Assembly: GCA_964408435.1 (NCBI GenBank)
Contig: CAYOZL010000003.1
Location: 7,103 to 71,102, forward strand
DNA from: CAYOZL01 sp964408435
GTDB taxonomy: Bacteria > Bdellovibrionota_C > UBA2361 > SZUA-149 > CAYOZL01
Length of the DNA: 64,000 nt
Reading direction: 5' to 3'
The position numbers were made by a program, and so were the translations under genes. Shown here one piece after another: positions 43,965-52,464 of this stretch. Below the pieces are notes generated by a model. It was not told the origin of the DNA, did not search any database, and saw only the letters and a list, made by a program, of their open reading frames with translations. Positions within the stretch are counted from its first letter, which is position 1; each line of letters begins with the position of its first letter.

Positions 43965-44714
43965 CTAACCAAATACTACTGGCCACCAGCTGTTAATTAA
44001 AAACTCTAAACGCTCAATCAATAATGCCATTCTAGCCATAATCGTAGATCCAAAAAAAGCCCCGAAACAGCCCATCATTAACCATCTACCAAGACCAGAG
44101 CACCAGGTTAAAGTATTTGATAGCATTGTTGCCTGACCACTTCTTAGGTCTGTTCTTTTAAAGGTAAAGAAGAAATAACTTAAAGAAGTTAGCAGTGTTG
44201 TAATAAATACTATATTTGCAAATGTTTGGTGGACAGATGAAGGCACATATAAAGGTTTAAAAGAATCATAAATTTGTGGCATCAGTTCAATAAAAATTCC
44301 CTTAAAAGATAAGCCTGCTGCGTATCCTAACTGACATCCAATAACCAGCTGAGCTAACCACTTATGCCTTTTAGTTAAAAGCGCATAATAAAGAAGACCA
44401 AAAGATATAGGCAACAGCCACAACAAGTTTGACGGTATTGGTAGTATCCACAGAAAATTAAATATTTCAGGACTCTGAGCTAAGGTTCCATCAGGAAAAA
44501 CAATTATGTTAGAACCAAAAAGCTTACTTAACACCTTAGGCCATAAAAAATTCTTAATTGTTTCAATAATTCCATAACTAGTGGCAATACCTATATAGAA
44601 ATGCTCAAAGAAACGGTAAACTGAATTTTCTTTAAAAAGGAATGAAAAGATAGCAAATGTACAAATTCCACCAAAAAAAATCTGCCACCACTCAAGGTTT
44701 AGAGCTTCAATCAT
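43965..44714 (-). CDS. Integral membrane protein of the MutL/DUF6754 operon
   Basis: The protein has 249 residues and about six membrane helices (about 10-28, 33-52, 88-106, 120-140, 160-182 and 200-235). It contains WQIFFGGICTFAIFSFLFKE at the start and a TMLSNTLTWCSGLGRWLMM stretch split near 200. It has no signal for secretion. Its frame overlaps the upstream gene by 8 nt. I do not recognise the family outside this context. Confidence 0.75.
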   Translation of the reverse strand: MIEALNLEWWQIFFGGICTFAIFSFLFKENSVYRFFEHFYIGIATSYGIIETIKNFLWPKVLSKLFGSNIIVFPDGTLAQSPEIFNFLWILPIPSNLLWLLPISFGLLYYALLTKRHKWLAQLVIGCQLGYAAGLSFKGIFIELMPQIYDSFKPLYVPSSVHQTFANIVFITTLLTSLSYFFFTFKRTDLRSGQATMLSNTLTWCSGLGRWLMMGCFGAFFGSTIMARMALLIERLEFLINSWWPVVFG

Positions 44715-45594
44715 CCACTCCTCCTTTTAAATACCGACCTAAAAGACCTAAATTACCTAAAAAAATAAAGGCAAAAACTCCCAACTGTGCAAAAGAAAGA
44801 CCTGAATTAGTAGCACTAGCCTCGCCACCTTTTACTCTAGTGCTATACTCTTCGCTCAATTTTAGCTCATAGTAAGCTGCACCTGCTACACCTTCAAATA
44901 AACCTACAATTTGTTCTGTTGAGTAATAGTTAAAAGCTTCAGGAATAGTAATTGAAGTGCAACCATGAACATACTTTGGACCAGAGAAAAACTGTAACCA
45001 AGCATTAAATGCGCCGATTGAACCAGTAAACTCCATTAACATTTGCACGTCTTTTATACTTTTTATGCCGTGCATCATTGGAATTTCACTAATAGGAGTA
45101 CTCTGCGCGTCTGTTTCTAGAAAAACAGCAAAGTCTTTACTCTTAGCAAAACTCTGGATCATTAATGAGCCACCAGGTCTAAAACCTAAATTTACCCAGT
45201 CCTTTCCGTATTCCCATTTTTGCCCAGTTTCTTGCTCTAATTTCTTACCAACTAATAATGGCAATCCTTCTAAAAATGGGGCAGCAAGAGGAGTTAAAGA
45301 AATCATAGCAAAAGGGACTCTTTTTCTCATTAGATGTTCAATTCCGGCCATTGTCTGAGGTCTATTTTCAGCCATAGTACTAGGGCCCCAATCTGATGCG
45401 AGAAGTACTATTTTTCCTGAATTAGAATCTAAACTTTGAACCTCCTTAAAAAAAGCTTCTGAGGCTTCCATTTTTGCTGGGCGAAGACTAACCCCGTATT
45501 TAATTGGCACAGACAAAGAAATTGCAACAAAGGCAAAAATAAGTCTTCTATCTATTCTCTCTAGATAAGACCATATTGAAGACACTTTATTCAT
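44707..45594 (-). CDS. Membrane-anchored protein of the MutL/DUF6754 operon
   Basis: The protein has 295 residues. A membrane segment lies at about 15-34, a large extracytoplasmic or cytoplasmic alpha/beta domain at about 40-255 and a second membrane helix at about 268-285. In the domain, VLLASDWGPSTMAENRPQT, then FLEGLPLLVGKK, LGFRPGG and FLETDAQSTPISEIPMMHG are visible. The topology places both ends on the same side. It overlaps its neighbours on both sides by 4-8 nt. Confidence 0.75.
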   Translation of the reverse strand: MNKVSSIWSYLERIDRRLIFAFVAISLSVPIKYGVSLRPAKMEASEAFFKEVQSLDSNSGKIVLLASDWGPSTMAENRPQTMAGIEHLMRKRVPFAMISLTPLAAPFLEGLPLLVGKKLEQETGQKWEYGKDWVNLGFRPGGSLMIQSFAKSKDFAVFLETDAQSTPISEIPMMHGIKSIKDVQMLMEFTGSIGAFNAWLQFFSGPKYVHGCTSITIPEAFNYYSTEQIVGLFEGVAGAAYYELKLSEEYSTRVKGGEASATNSGLSFAQLGVFAFIFLGNLGLLGRYLKGGVDD

Positions 45595-46658
45595 GAGCCT
45601 CCATCATCCACAGCTAAAGGACTTTTTTCTAGAGACAGCCACATTCTTACAGCCATTGCTAAACCCGCAACTATTGAACCAAATTCAATTGCACGAACCG
45701 CAGGAGTACTAATATTAGCCATTAACCAAAGTCTTAAAGTTGGAAGCCCTTTCCATATATATAAAGGCCCTTGAGGAATTTGACCTAACATAACTAAAAT
45801 CGCAAAGATCATCATGACCATTGCCTCAATCGATTTAATTCTAAACGAACGATAGGCAGCTACTGAAATATAAAATGCTAATAGAGAAAACATTGCAGCA
45901 CCTAAGGGAAAGAAAAATCCATGCTCTAAAAATTTTGTTAGCTTTAAAAATGTTTTTCCCTGATAGTTACTTTCGGCAATCTCACTAGATAAAGAAGAGG
46001 CTTTTGAAATAGCTTTTTCAAGTTCCTCGTGTCTTTGTTTTAAACTCTCTTCACTTTGACCAGTTAAATAAGTTGACCTTAAAACTTTAGTTTTACTCTC
46101 TAAAGAATTTAATGCGGGGAGAAATTTACTTAATAAAAGCTTATCACTAATTTCTTTCGTATATAAATAGGATTCAGAGCTATTTGTTTCTTTTTTTATA
46201 TCCTCAATTAACCTTAGTTGAGAGTCTAATCTTTTAATAGGGTCTAAGTCTTTACGTTTTGAAAAGATGTCTTTTGAAAATGCGTTTAAATTGGAGATCC
46301 TGTTCCAACTATCAACCTTATCAACTGAAGTGAGAAAATCTCCACCTTTAACAACAAACATTAATAAAATGCCCATTAATAAAGCGATAGAATTAAGCAT
46401 GCCTTTTCTACCTTTAACAATAGCGCTACCATGAACCCTTAGTATATTAATTAAACCAAGCCCAATTGCCATTGCCCCAATGGTAACAAAAGCATTACTT
46501 ATTTCTTCGTGATATTTGCTAAATTCAACTTCTACAATTTTGCTTGTTAAGAATAATTTAAATCTTAATTTTTCAGGTAAAAGCCATTCAATAAAAAAGT
46601 AAAGTCCACTTAAAAAAGTGACCACTGCTATTAATACTTGTCTTAAATTCTTGTTCAT
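45591..46658 (-). CDS. Membrane protein with central coiled coil, MutL/DUF6754 operon
   Basis: The protein has 355 residues. Three membrane helices lie in the first 110 residues, a coiled-coil-like segment at about 120-225 (rich in Lys, Glu, Ser), and three or four helices from about 240 to 345. It overlaps the genes before and after by 4 nt. The family is not recognised. Confidence 0.75.
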   Translation of the reverse strand: MNKNLRQVLIAVVTFLSGLYFFIEWLLPEKLRFKLFLTSKIVEVEFSKYHEEISNAFVTIGAMAIGLGLINILRVHGSAIVKGRKGMLNSIALLMGILLMFVVKGGDFLTSVDKVDSWNRISNLNAFSKDIFSKRKDLDPIKRLDSQLRLIEDIKKETNSSESYLYTKEISDKLLLSKFLPALNSLESKTKVLRSTYLTGQSEESLKQRHEELEKAISKASSLSSEIAESNYQGKTFLKLTKFLEHGFFFPLGAAMFSLLAFYISVAAYRSFRIKSIEAMVMMIFAILVMLGQIPQGPLYIWKGLPTLRLWLMANISTPAVRAIEFGSIVAGLAMAVRMWLSLEKSPLAVDDGGS

Positions 46659-47482
46659 TTAACAGTTTTTGATAATTTCTCTAAAGTAAAAAACTCTGAC
46701 CAAGATGAGTTAAAAAAATCACTTATAAGACTAGAAGCCTCTACTCCAATGATAGAACAGTATGTGTTAATAATAATTCCAAGAATGATCAAAATAACTA
46801 TTACTAGCTTAGCTATATCTTGCCCTCTTAAACTTCCAACCTGCACAGGGTCTTTTGAGAGATAAGCTCCAGCAGCATATAGCTCCTCTCCTATTAAAGT
46901 ATGATCACAAGTTGTAATAAAAAATGGAATCTGAGCAGAAGAGATAGTTGCAGCTACTTGCACCGCTCCAATTTGTTGAGCTGATTCAGCTAAAATTAAT
47001 GACTCTGCAGCAAAACGCCCAAATAAAAACGCACCACCTACATTTTCTCGATGAATTAAGCCTTGATAACCAGCAGCATAGGCAAACTGTTCTTGAGATA
47101 AGAACCTAATCATCGTTGAGTCGTACTGAGCAAAACGGCCTTCACTTCGATAAGCATTTTGAAGAGTTGCTTCTGTTAAAGCTAAGGCTTCTGGATCATT
47201 GCATGGTACAAATAATCTAGATTTATATATAGCTGCTTTTCTACCTATATACCTAAGCACTCCAAGACAAGCATATAAAAGAGGACTTACTCCGGTTAAA
47301 CCTGAAGTAAAAGATAAAGGCCTGCCTAACTCGACACTTCTTCCAATTGCTTCATCTACAGCATCAATGCCAGGAATTCTTCTTATAAATATATCTTTAT
47401 TTTTAGCTACTCGAATATAATAAAGCACTGGGCCTAGTAAGAGCGCTAATAAAATTAAAATTCCAGGGGTTGCATGTTCCAC
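46655..47482 (-). CDS. DUF6754-type membrane protein
   Basis: The protein has 275 residues. The conserved core (about 55-220) includes SGLTGVSPLLYACLGVLRYI, QEQFAYAAGYQGLI, FGRFAAESLILAE and the strong motif HTLIGEELYAAGAYLS (split for length), which from memory matches DUF6754. A membrane helix lies at each end (about 8-24 and 224-243). The family has no assigned function; its operon with MutL-like ATPases suggests a membrane complex. It overlaps its neighbours by 1-4 nt. Confidence 0.8.
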   Translation of the reverse strand: MEHATPGILILLALLLGPVLYYIRVAKNKDIFIRRIPGIDAVDEAIGRSVELGRPLSFTSGLTGVSPLLYACLGVLRYIGRKAAIYKSRLFVPCNDPEALALTEATLQNAYRSEGRFAQYDSTMIRFLSQEQFAYAAGYQGLIHRENVGGAFLFGRFAAESLILAESAQQIGAVQVAATISSAQIPFFITTCDHTLIGEELYAAGAYLSKDPVQVGSLRGQDIAKLVIVILIILGIIINTYCSIIGVEASSLISDFFNSSWSEFFTLEKLSKTVK

Positions 47483-47730
47483 TATTTTCTAGACTCTCTG
47501 TTTTCAAGTTCAAGAATTAAATTTTCAATATTTTGTCTTTCTGAAAAAAAGTTTGGCACCGTATCGTAGCCTTTAACTGAAGATAGAACTGGGGAGATAC
47601 CAACAGATAAGAAATGAAAAATTGAGCTAATAGGTAAATGAGCTTCTAGAAAAAACATTGATGGCGTTTCTAGCTTTAGAGCTTTAATTTTATTAGCTAT
47701 AGTTTTAATTTCTTGTTCTGATAAAATCAT
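47482..47730 (-). CDS. Small protein heading the MutL/DUF6754 operon
   Basis: The protein has 82 residues. A central hydrophobic stretch (SIFHFLSVGISPVLSSV, about 36-52) lies between a helical N-terminus and a Glu/Arg-rich C-terminus. It contains FFLEAHLPI. It shares one base with the next gene. It starts 27 nt from the divergent gene at 47758, so the two promoters must overlap or be leaderless. Confidence 0.7.
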   Translation of the reverse strand: MILSEQEIKTIANKIKALKLETPSMFFLEAHLPISSIFHFLSVGISPVLSSVKGYDTVPNFFSERQNIENLILELENRESRK

Positions 47731-47757
47731 CAGAGAAAATATAACTTATTAAAACAA

Positions 47758-48636
47758 ATGCAAAAAGCAATAATCACAGGGGCAAATGGACTAGTTGGCG
47801 CAAGACTTTGTCACGACTTAAGCAAAAACTTCGAGGTCATAGCAATTGGTGGTCCAAACTCTAGTTTCGATATCAAAATAGATCTAAATAAAAACCTAGA
47901 AACCCTTTCTCAATACAACCCAGATTACTTCATTCATTGTGCTGCTATTGCTAGCCCTGAGACCTGTGAAAAGAATAAAGAGCTTTCCAGTATAGTAAAT
48001 CTAGAAGCTACTAAAAGAATCTGTAAAATTTTACCTAAAAGCTGTAAACTTATTTTCATTTCCACTGATTTAGTTTTTGAAAACTACGCAGAGGCTCCTA
48101 AAGATGGATTTTCTGAAAAAGACAAAGTATCTTTTCATTCACACTATAGTCATACAAAAGCAGAATCTGAAAAATATGTTTTAGAGCGAGAGCACTCAAT
48201 TGTATTAAGAATCTCCTTAAGTTTAGATTTACTAATTAAAAGAGGATATCTTTTTAATGCTTTAAATAATCTAAAAGCGAACAAAGAGCTTAATTGTTAC
48301 CATGATGAATTTAGAACTCCTTTAATATTAAACGAACTTAGCGAAGTTATTAACAAGCTAATGAAAACAGAATTCTCTTCTCAAGAAATTTTTCATTTCT
48401 GCTCTGGCTATAAAATAACAAGATTTGATTTAGGCAAGCTTATAGCTAAGACTTGGGGCTTGAATGAAAACTTAATTATTAAAAAAAGCATTAAAGAACA
48501 TCGAGGGCTAGTTAAAAGAGCTAAAGACGTTAGTCTTGATAGTTCTAAACTTAGAAAGTTATTAAACTTAGAAACTCTAGACTTTAAAGAACAGCTGTCA
48601 AAACTAAAGAATTTAGACAAAATAATCTCTGGTTAA
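47758..48636 (+). CDS. NAD(P)-dependent sugar-nucleotide reductase (RmlD-like)
   Basis: The protein has 292 residues. The cofactor motif ITGANGLVGARL is at 5-16. It also has HCAAIASPETCE near 60, the ISTDLVF motif, and the catalytic Tyr/Lys in HYSHTKAESEK (about 130-140). It belongs to the extended SDR family, nearest to dTDP-4-dehydrorhamnose reductase. It probably serves surface polysaccharide synthesis; the substrate is not certain. Confidence 0.85.
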   Translation: MQKAIITGANGLVGARLCHDLSKNFEVIAIGGPNSSFDIKIDLNKNLETLSQYNPDYFIHCAAIASPETCEKNKELSSIVNLEATKRICKILPKSCKLIFISTDLVFENYAEAPKDGFSEKDKVSFHSHYSHTKAESEKYVLEREHSIVLRISLSLDLLIKRGYLFNALNNLKANKELNCYHDEFRTPLILNELSEVINKLMKTEFSSQEIFHFCSGYKITRFDLGKLIAKTWGLNENLIIKKSIKEHRGLVKRAKDVSLDSSKLRKLLNLETLDFKEQLSKLKNLDKIISG

Positions 48637-48664
48637 AACAAATTCTCAATGCTAGCTATTCATA

Positions 48665-49093
48665 ATGCTTTCTAGGGAAAATTATGAAGAAAACAATATA
48701 TCAAATCCTGATATATCTATTTCTGCATTCCATGACATTAAAAGAAGATTTGGCTCACAGATAAGCTCTGCACTTGGGCCTGGTGCAATAATAGACGGTG
48801 GATTTTGTTTTGATGAACCAATTTGTATCGATGGAAAAATCAGTGGAGAGATTAAATCAGATAGTTTTCTCATTGTAGGTGAGCAAGCAACAATTAATGC
48901 GAATATAGAAGTAGCTGGAATTATCATACTTGGAAAAGTAAGTGGAAAAGTTAAAGCTAGTAAATTTGTTGAAGTTAGATCTGGTGGAGAGCTAGACTCA
49001 GATGTTTATAGTCCTAAAATAATAATTGAAGACGGTGCTAGCTTTAATGGTGCTAGATTTAACAACAAAGATAGCTCTTTTAAAAATAGCTAA
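48665..49093 (+). CDS. Bactofilin (polymer-forming cytoskeletal protein)
   Basis: The protein has 142 residues. The beta-helical bactofilin core (about 35-125) shows the regular I-x-G-x-I-x-G pattern (CIDGKISGEIKS, VAGIIILGKVSGKVKAS), with short unstructured N- and C-termini. Bactofilins form filaments that localise envelope functions, cell shape or, in Myxococcus, chromosome and pilus factors. It lies 28 nt after the RmlD-like gene. Confidence 0.9.
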   Translation: MLSRENYEENNISNPDISISAFHDIKRRFGSQISSALGPGAIIDGGFCFDEPICIDGKISGEIKSDSFLIVGEQATINANIEVAGIIILGKVSGKVKASKFVEVRSGGELDSDVYSPKIIIEDGASFNGARFNNKDSSFKNS

Positions 49094-49112
49094 AAATATA
49101 ATTAGTTTTTTG

Positions 49113-49496
49113 TTAAGACTCTTTAGAAGTTTTCTTCTCTAACTTTCTTTCTTGAGTAATCTTAGCTGCCTTACCTCTAAGACCTCTAAGGTAGTAAAGT
49201 CTAGATCTTCTAACTTTACCTCTTTGCTTAACTTCTATTTTTTGAACTCTTGGTGAATGAATTGGGAAGATTCTCTCTACTCCAACATTGTAAGATATCT
49301 TTCTTACAGTAAAAGACTCTCCTACTCCGCCACCGTTTCTTCTAATAACAACACCTTCGAAAACCTGAACTCTGTCTTTAGTACCTTCACTAATTAACTG
49401 GTGTACTCTTACAGTATCACCTGCTTTAAATGATGGTAATTCAGCTTTGATTGATTTTTTCTGTAATCGATCTAATATTTCAGCATTAGAAGTCAT
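49113..49496 (-). CDS. rplS: 50S ribosomal protein L19
   Basis: The protein has 127 residues. It contains DTVRVHQLISEGTK, FEGVVIRRNGGGVGESFTVRK, GVERIFPIHSP and YYLRGLRGKAAKI (each split), all L19 hallmarks. The C-terminal 15 residues are a Lys-rich extension. It is not beside trmD, rimM or rpsP, which often accompany it. It converges with bactofilin and diverges from cinA. Confidence 0.96.
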   Translation of the reverse strand: MTSNAEILDRLQKKSIKAELPSFKAGDTVRVHQLISEGTKDRVQVFEGVVIRRNGGGVGESFTVRKISYNVGVERIFPIHSPRVQKIEVKQRGKVRRSRLYYLRGLRGKAAKITQERKLEKKTSKES

Positions 49497-49556
49497 AGTT
49501 GCTCGTTGTTTTCGTTCTTATCATCGAGGAGCAGTTCTAAACTAACAGGATACATA

Positions 49557-50843
49557 ATGTCAATACCTACAGCATCTATATTACTAATTGGTAACGAATT
49601 ACTTAACGGGGACACTAGAGATATAAATGCAAACTTTATTGCACTAAAACTATCAGAATTAGGCATCTCTCTTAAAAACATTTCTGTAGTTAAAGACGAC
49701 TTAGAAGATATTACTAATGAATTAAATAGGTTATCTAGTTTTTCTGAAACCATTTTCACCTCTGGAGGCATAGGACCTACTAGTGATGACATCACTAGAG
49801 AGGCGATAGCTAAGTTAATTGGCAAGGAACTAGAACAAAGAGAAGAGGCAGTAATTAAGCTTGAAAATTATATGAAAAAGCATAATCGCCCTTTAAACAA
49901 GAACACCTTTAGACAAGCAATGTTTCCTATTAGCTCTGAGATAATTCCTAATGTAGCTGGCACTGCGGATGCTTTCTTAACAAAACATAAAAAAACAGAG
50001 AATAAAGAAACTGGGTATGAGAATACAAACATAATTACGCTGCCCGGTGTCCCTAAAGAAGTTCAAAGTATTTTTGAAAAAGAAGTAGAGCCAAATATTA
50101 CAAACTACTTCTCTAGTTTTAAAAAACTTAAGAGAAAGAACTTAAGAATCTTTGGTCTTTCAGAATCTTTTATTGGGACCGAATTAGACTCTTTAAATCT
50201 TGAGGTTTCAGTAGCGTACAGACCAAGCTTTCCAGAGCTTTTATTAGTTTTAACTTCAGACTGTGAACAAAACGGAGAAGAGAAACTAGAACAAGCAAAA
50301 AACAAAATCACTAATAAGATTGGAGAAGAATTTTTCTACTCAGAAGTAAAAAAAGAAAGACTAGCAAATGCTGTTTTTAAAACATTGAAAGATAAAGAAC
50401 TTACAGTATCTTTTGCTGAGTCTTGCACAGGAGGAATGCTTTCTGAAAGTATTGTGAATCAAGAAGGGGCATCAAGTGTTTTTAAAGGATCTGTTGTTTC
50501 TTACAGTAATGAATCTAAAATAAATCTACTAGATGTAGATTCAATAGAATCAACAGGTGCAGTAAGTGAGGAAACCTCTAAACAAATGGCAAAATCTGTT
50601 CTTGATAAGTTCAAGTCAGACTTTGCAATCTCTGTTACAGGAATAGCGGGTCCGGATGGTGGAAGCGCTGAAAAACCAGTAGGGACGGTGTTTATTGCTA
50701 TCGCTGATAAAAACTCGGTAGAAGCATATAAATTTAACTTTAATTGGGGTAGGCAGAGAAATAGGATTTATTCTACGTCTATGGCTTGGGATTTACTTAG
50801 GAGGAAAATTTTGGGTTTTCCGATGGTTTGGGATAAGAAGTAA
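49557..50843 (+). CDS. cinA: CinA: competence/damage-inducible protein with NMN deamidase domain
   Basis: The protein has 428 residues from ATG 49557, chosen for the AGGA ribosome site 8 nt upstream; 17 codons of open frame before it are not family-like. The N-terminal MoaB-like domain carries GNELLNGDTRDIN and TSGGIGPTSDD. The C-terminal CinA/PncC amidase domain (about 275-425) has SFAESCTGG, VSYSNESK and VTGIAGPDGG. It removes the amide from nicotinamide mononucleotide in pyridine-nucleotide recycling. Confidence 0.93.
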   Translation: MSIPTASILLIGNELLNGDTRDINANFIALKLSELGISLKNISVVKDDLEDITNELNRLSSFSETIFTSGGIGPTSDDITREAIAKLIGKELEQREEAVIKLENYMKKHNRPLNKNTFRQAMFPISSEIIPNVAGTADAFLTKHKKTENKETGYENTNIITLPGVPKEVQSIFEKEVEPNITNYFSSFKKLKRKNLRIFGLSESFIGTELDSLNLEVSVAYRPSFPELLLVLTSDCEQNGEEKLEQAKNKITNKIGEEFFYSEVKKERLANAVFKTLKDKELTVSFAESCTGGMLSESIVNQEGASSVFKGSVVSYSNESKINLLDVDSIESTGAVSEETSKQMAKSVLDKFKSDFAISVTGIAGPDGGSAEKPVGTVFIAIADKNSVEAYKFNFNWGRQRNRIYSTSMAWDLLRRKILGFPMVWDKK

Positions 50844-50911
50844 CTTTTTTTTAACAGCACAGAGATCGCAAAGTAGGCAAAGACTCAGAGGATTAAATTT
50901 AATTAATTAGA

Positions 50912-51493
50912 CTAAACCTTGATGTAAAGATGCACAGCACTACTGCCTAACTTATCAATTGATTTAAGTTTAATATTATTATTTTTATTCAAATCGAACC
51001 CTACTCCTAAAGAACCTAAAAACTTTTCTCCTACAGAAATTCTTAACTCTGAGAATAAACCTTGTTCGTAAAATTGTTTGAAAATTTTAGCTCCTCCTTC
51101 TACTAAGAGCTTACCAACGCCTAGCTGTTCTATATGCTTAAGCACTTTACTGAGGGTTAATTTTTCTAGAAAGAAAAAATCTTTTTTATCAGTTATTTCA
51201 GAATTAGCATGATAAACTACGGTTCTAGATTTGTTATCACTGAAAAGATTTAGGCTTTCATCAAATTTAGCATCTTGACTTATTACGACTCTAATTGGCT
51301 GTTTATCTATTCCCTTGGCTAAAAGACTAGGATTATCAACTCTTAAAGTATTAGCTCCAATAAGAATAGCATCTACTTCTTTACGAATTTCATTAACTTG
51401 TTCTAAGTCTTCTTTGCTAGATATCAGCAAACGCTTATTTTGCTCGGCAATATATCCATCTACTGTAAGAGCTATTTTTAGTATAATATGCAT
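50912..51493 (-). CDS. RibD C-terminal-like (COG1985) reductase
   Basis: The protein has 193 residues, a stand-alone RibD_C/dihydrofolate-reductase-like domain. It has MHIILKIALTVDGYIA, VDAILIGANTLRVDNP (about 39-54) and a late LLVEGGAKIF motif (about 124-133). It probably reduces a pyrimidine intermediate of riboflavin synthesis or a related compound. The deaminase domain is absent. Its start codon is 2 bp from the divergent gene at 51496. TATAAC lies 8 nt upstream of the ATG. Confidence 0.85.
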   Translation of the reverse strand: MHIILKIALTVDGYIAEQNKRLLISSKEDLEQVNEIRKEVDAILIGANTLRVDNPSLLAKGIDKQPIRVVISQDAKFDESLNLFSDNKSRTVVYHANSEITDKKDFFFLEKLTLSKVLKHIEQLGVGKLLVEGGAKIFKQFYEQGLFSELRISVGEKFLGSLGVGFDLNKNNNIKLKSIDKLGSSAVHLYIKV

Positions 51494-51507
51494 TTATGAA
51501 AGTTATA
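51482..51507. promoter_or_regulatory. Overlapping divergent -10 elements
   Basis: TATAAT (51482-51487, plus strand) lies 8 nt before the ATG at 51496. TATAAC (complement of 51502-51507) lies 8 nt before the minus-strand ATG at 51493. Each promoter sits inside the other gene, and both mRNAs are predicted leaderless. No -35 was identified. Confidence 0.55.
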
Positions 51508-51870
51508 ATACTGCTATTAATATTATTTTCAAAGATTGCACTGGCTGAACCAAAGCCCATAGAACAAAAACCTACGGAATTGAATTCATGTAAGCAGTGC
51601 TTAGACAGAAAAAAAGAAATCTGTTCCTCTGAGTGTGAATTAGTAAATAAAAAGAACAATCTTTTATGCCAAAGTGACTGCGTTAATAATTACTGCGCTC
51701 ATAAATGCAAAGAAGGTGAAAAAAAATATTTAAACCTAGACTGTGATAAGTGCTTAGATCAACAATTCGAGCTATGTGATAACAAGGCGGGGTCTAACAG
51801 AGTGGTAGCTGATTATAAACTTAAATGCGCAAATAAACGCTGTGAAAACAACTATGCAGTAACACCTTAA
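51496..51870 (+). CDS. Small secreted Cys-rich protein
   Basis: The protein has 124 residues with a signal peptide in residues 1-17 (cleavage after ALA). The mature 107 residues contain 13 Cys in repeated CxxC or CxxxC spacing (CKQC, CSSEC, CQSDC, CAHKC, CDKC, CANKRC), so probably a disulfide-rich or metal-binding fold. I do not recognise the family. It ends 7 nt from the convergent gene. Confidence 0.7.
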   Translation: MKVIILLLILFSKIALAEPKPIEQKPTELNSCKQCLDRKKEICSSECELVNKKNNLLCQSDCVNNYCAHKCKEGEKKYLNLDCDKCLDQQFELCDNKAGSNRVVADYKLKCANKRCENNYAVTP

Positions 51871-51877
51871 GAGAGTG

Positions 51878-52345
51878 CTATAAATCTAACTCATCTGAAA
51901 TAGCATCTATTACAATAGATTTTTGGCGATTTATAATCTCGTAGTAAAATTCTACGTCTTCAACACTTAAATCGCTGGCATAAGTTGTTACACTTAAGAC
52001 TAAATCATAATTAACAATACTTAGCTTCGCTCCAATTAGAGTATCTGCGACAAGTAAAGCAGCGTAAGTAAATTTTTGCACATCACCTAAAGGCACAGAC
52101 ATTACGTTTACCCCAACATAAAGTGTTGTATCTATTGCTCTATTTGTTCCTTCAAGGGTTACTTCTAAATCTTCATCTTCTTCTAAAGGTAGTAGCCACT
52201 GAACCATTTGCTTAGTGCGTTGTTGTAAACACTCTTCAGGATTAAATCCTCTTCTATGCATAAACTCTTCAATTGTTTTCTTAGGGTCTTTACCACCGGA
52301 TATCTTTTTTATTCTTGCTGATGCTATTTTACTAATTTTACTCAT
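51878..52345 (-). CDS. Hypothetical protein, possibly YbjN/CesT-like
   Basis: The protein has 155 residues, acidic and soluble. The C-terminal 90 residues show the helix-strand pattern of YbjN or type III chaperone-like domains (a VGVNVMSVP strand, an AALLVADTLIG helix, and a LSVEDVEFYYEIINRQ helix). That resemblance is weak and is my inference. It could be a chaperone, perhaps for the SctL/SctN machinery. Confidence 0.6.
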   Translation of the reverse strand: MSKISKIASARIKKISGGKDPKKTIEEFMHRRGFNPEECLQQRTKQMVQWLLPLEEDEDLEVTLEGTNRAIDTTLYVGVNVMSVPLGDVQKFTYAALLVADTLIGAKLSIVNYDLVLSVTTYASDLSVEDVEFYYEIINRQKSIVIDAISDELDL

Positions 52346-52464
52346 ATGCTCTTATATTATTTTACAGTAATTTTTAAAGTAACTACTACAGTGGTTATTA
52401 CGCATTAACTAGAAACTATCACCTAACAAAGACTTGAAGCTAATTAAGTAATATTTACATAGCC

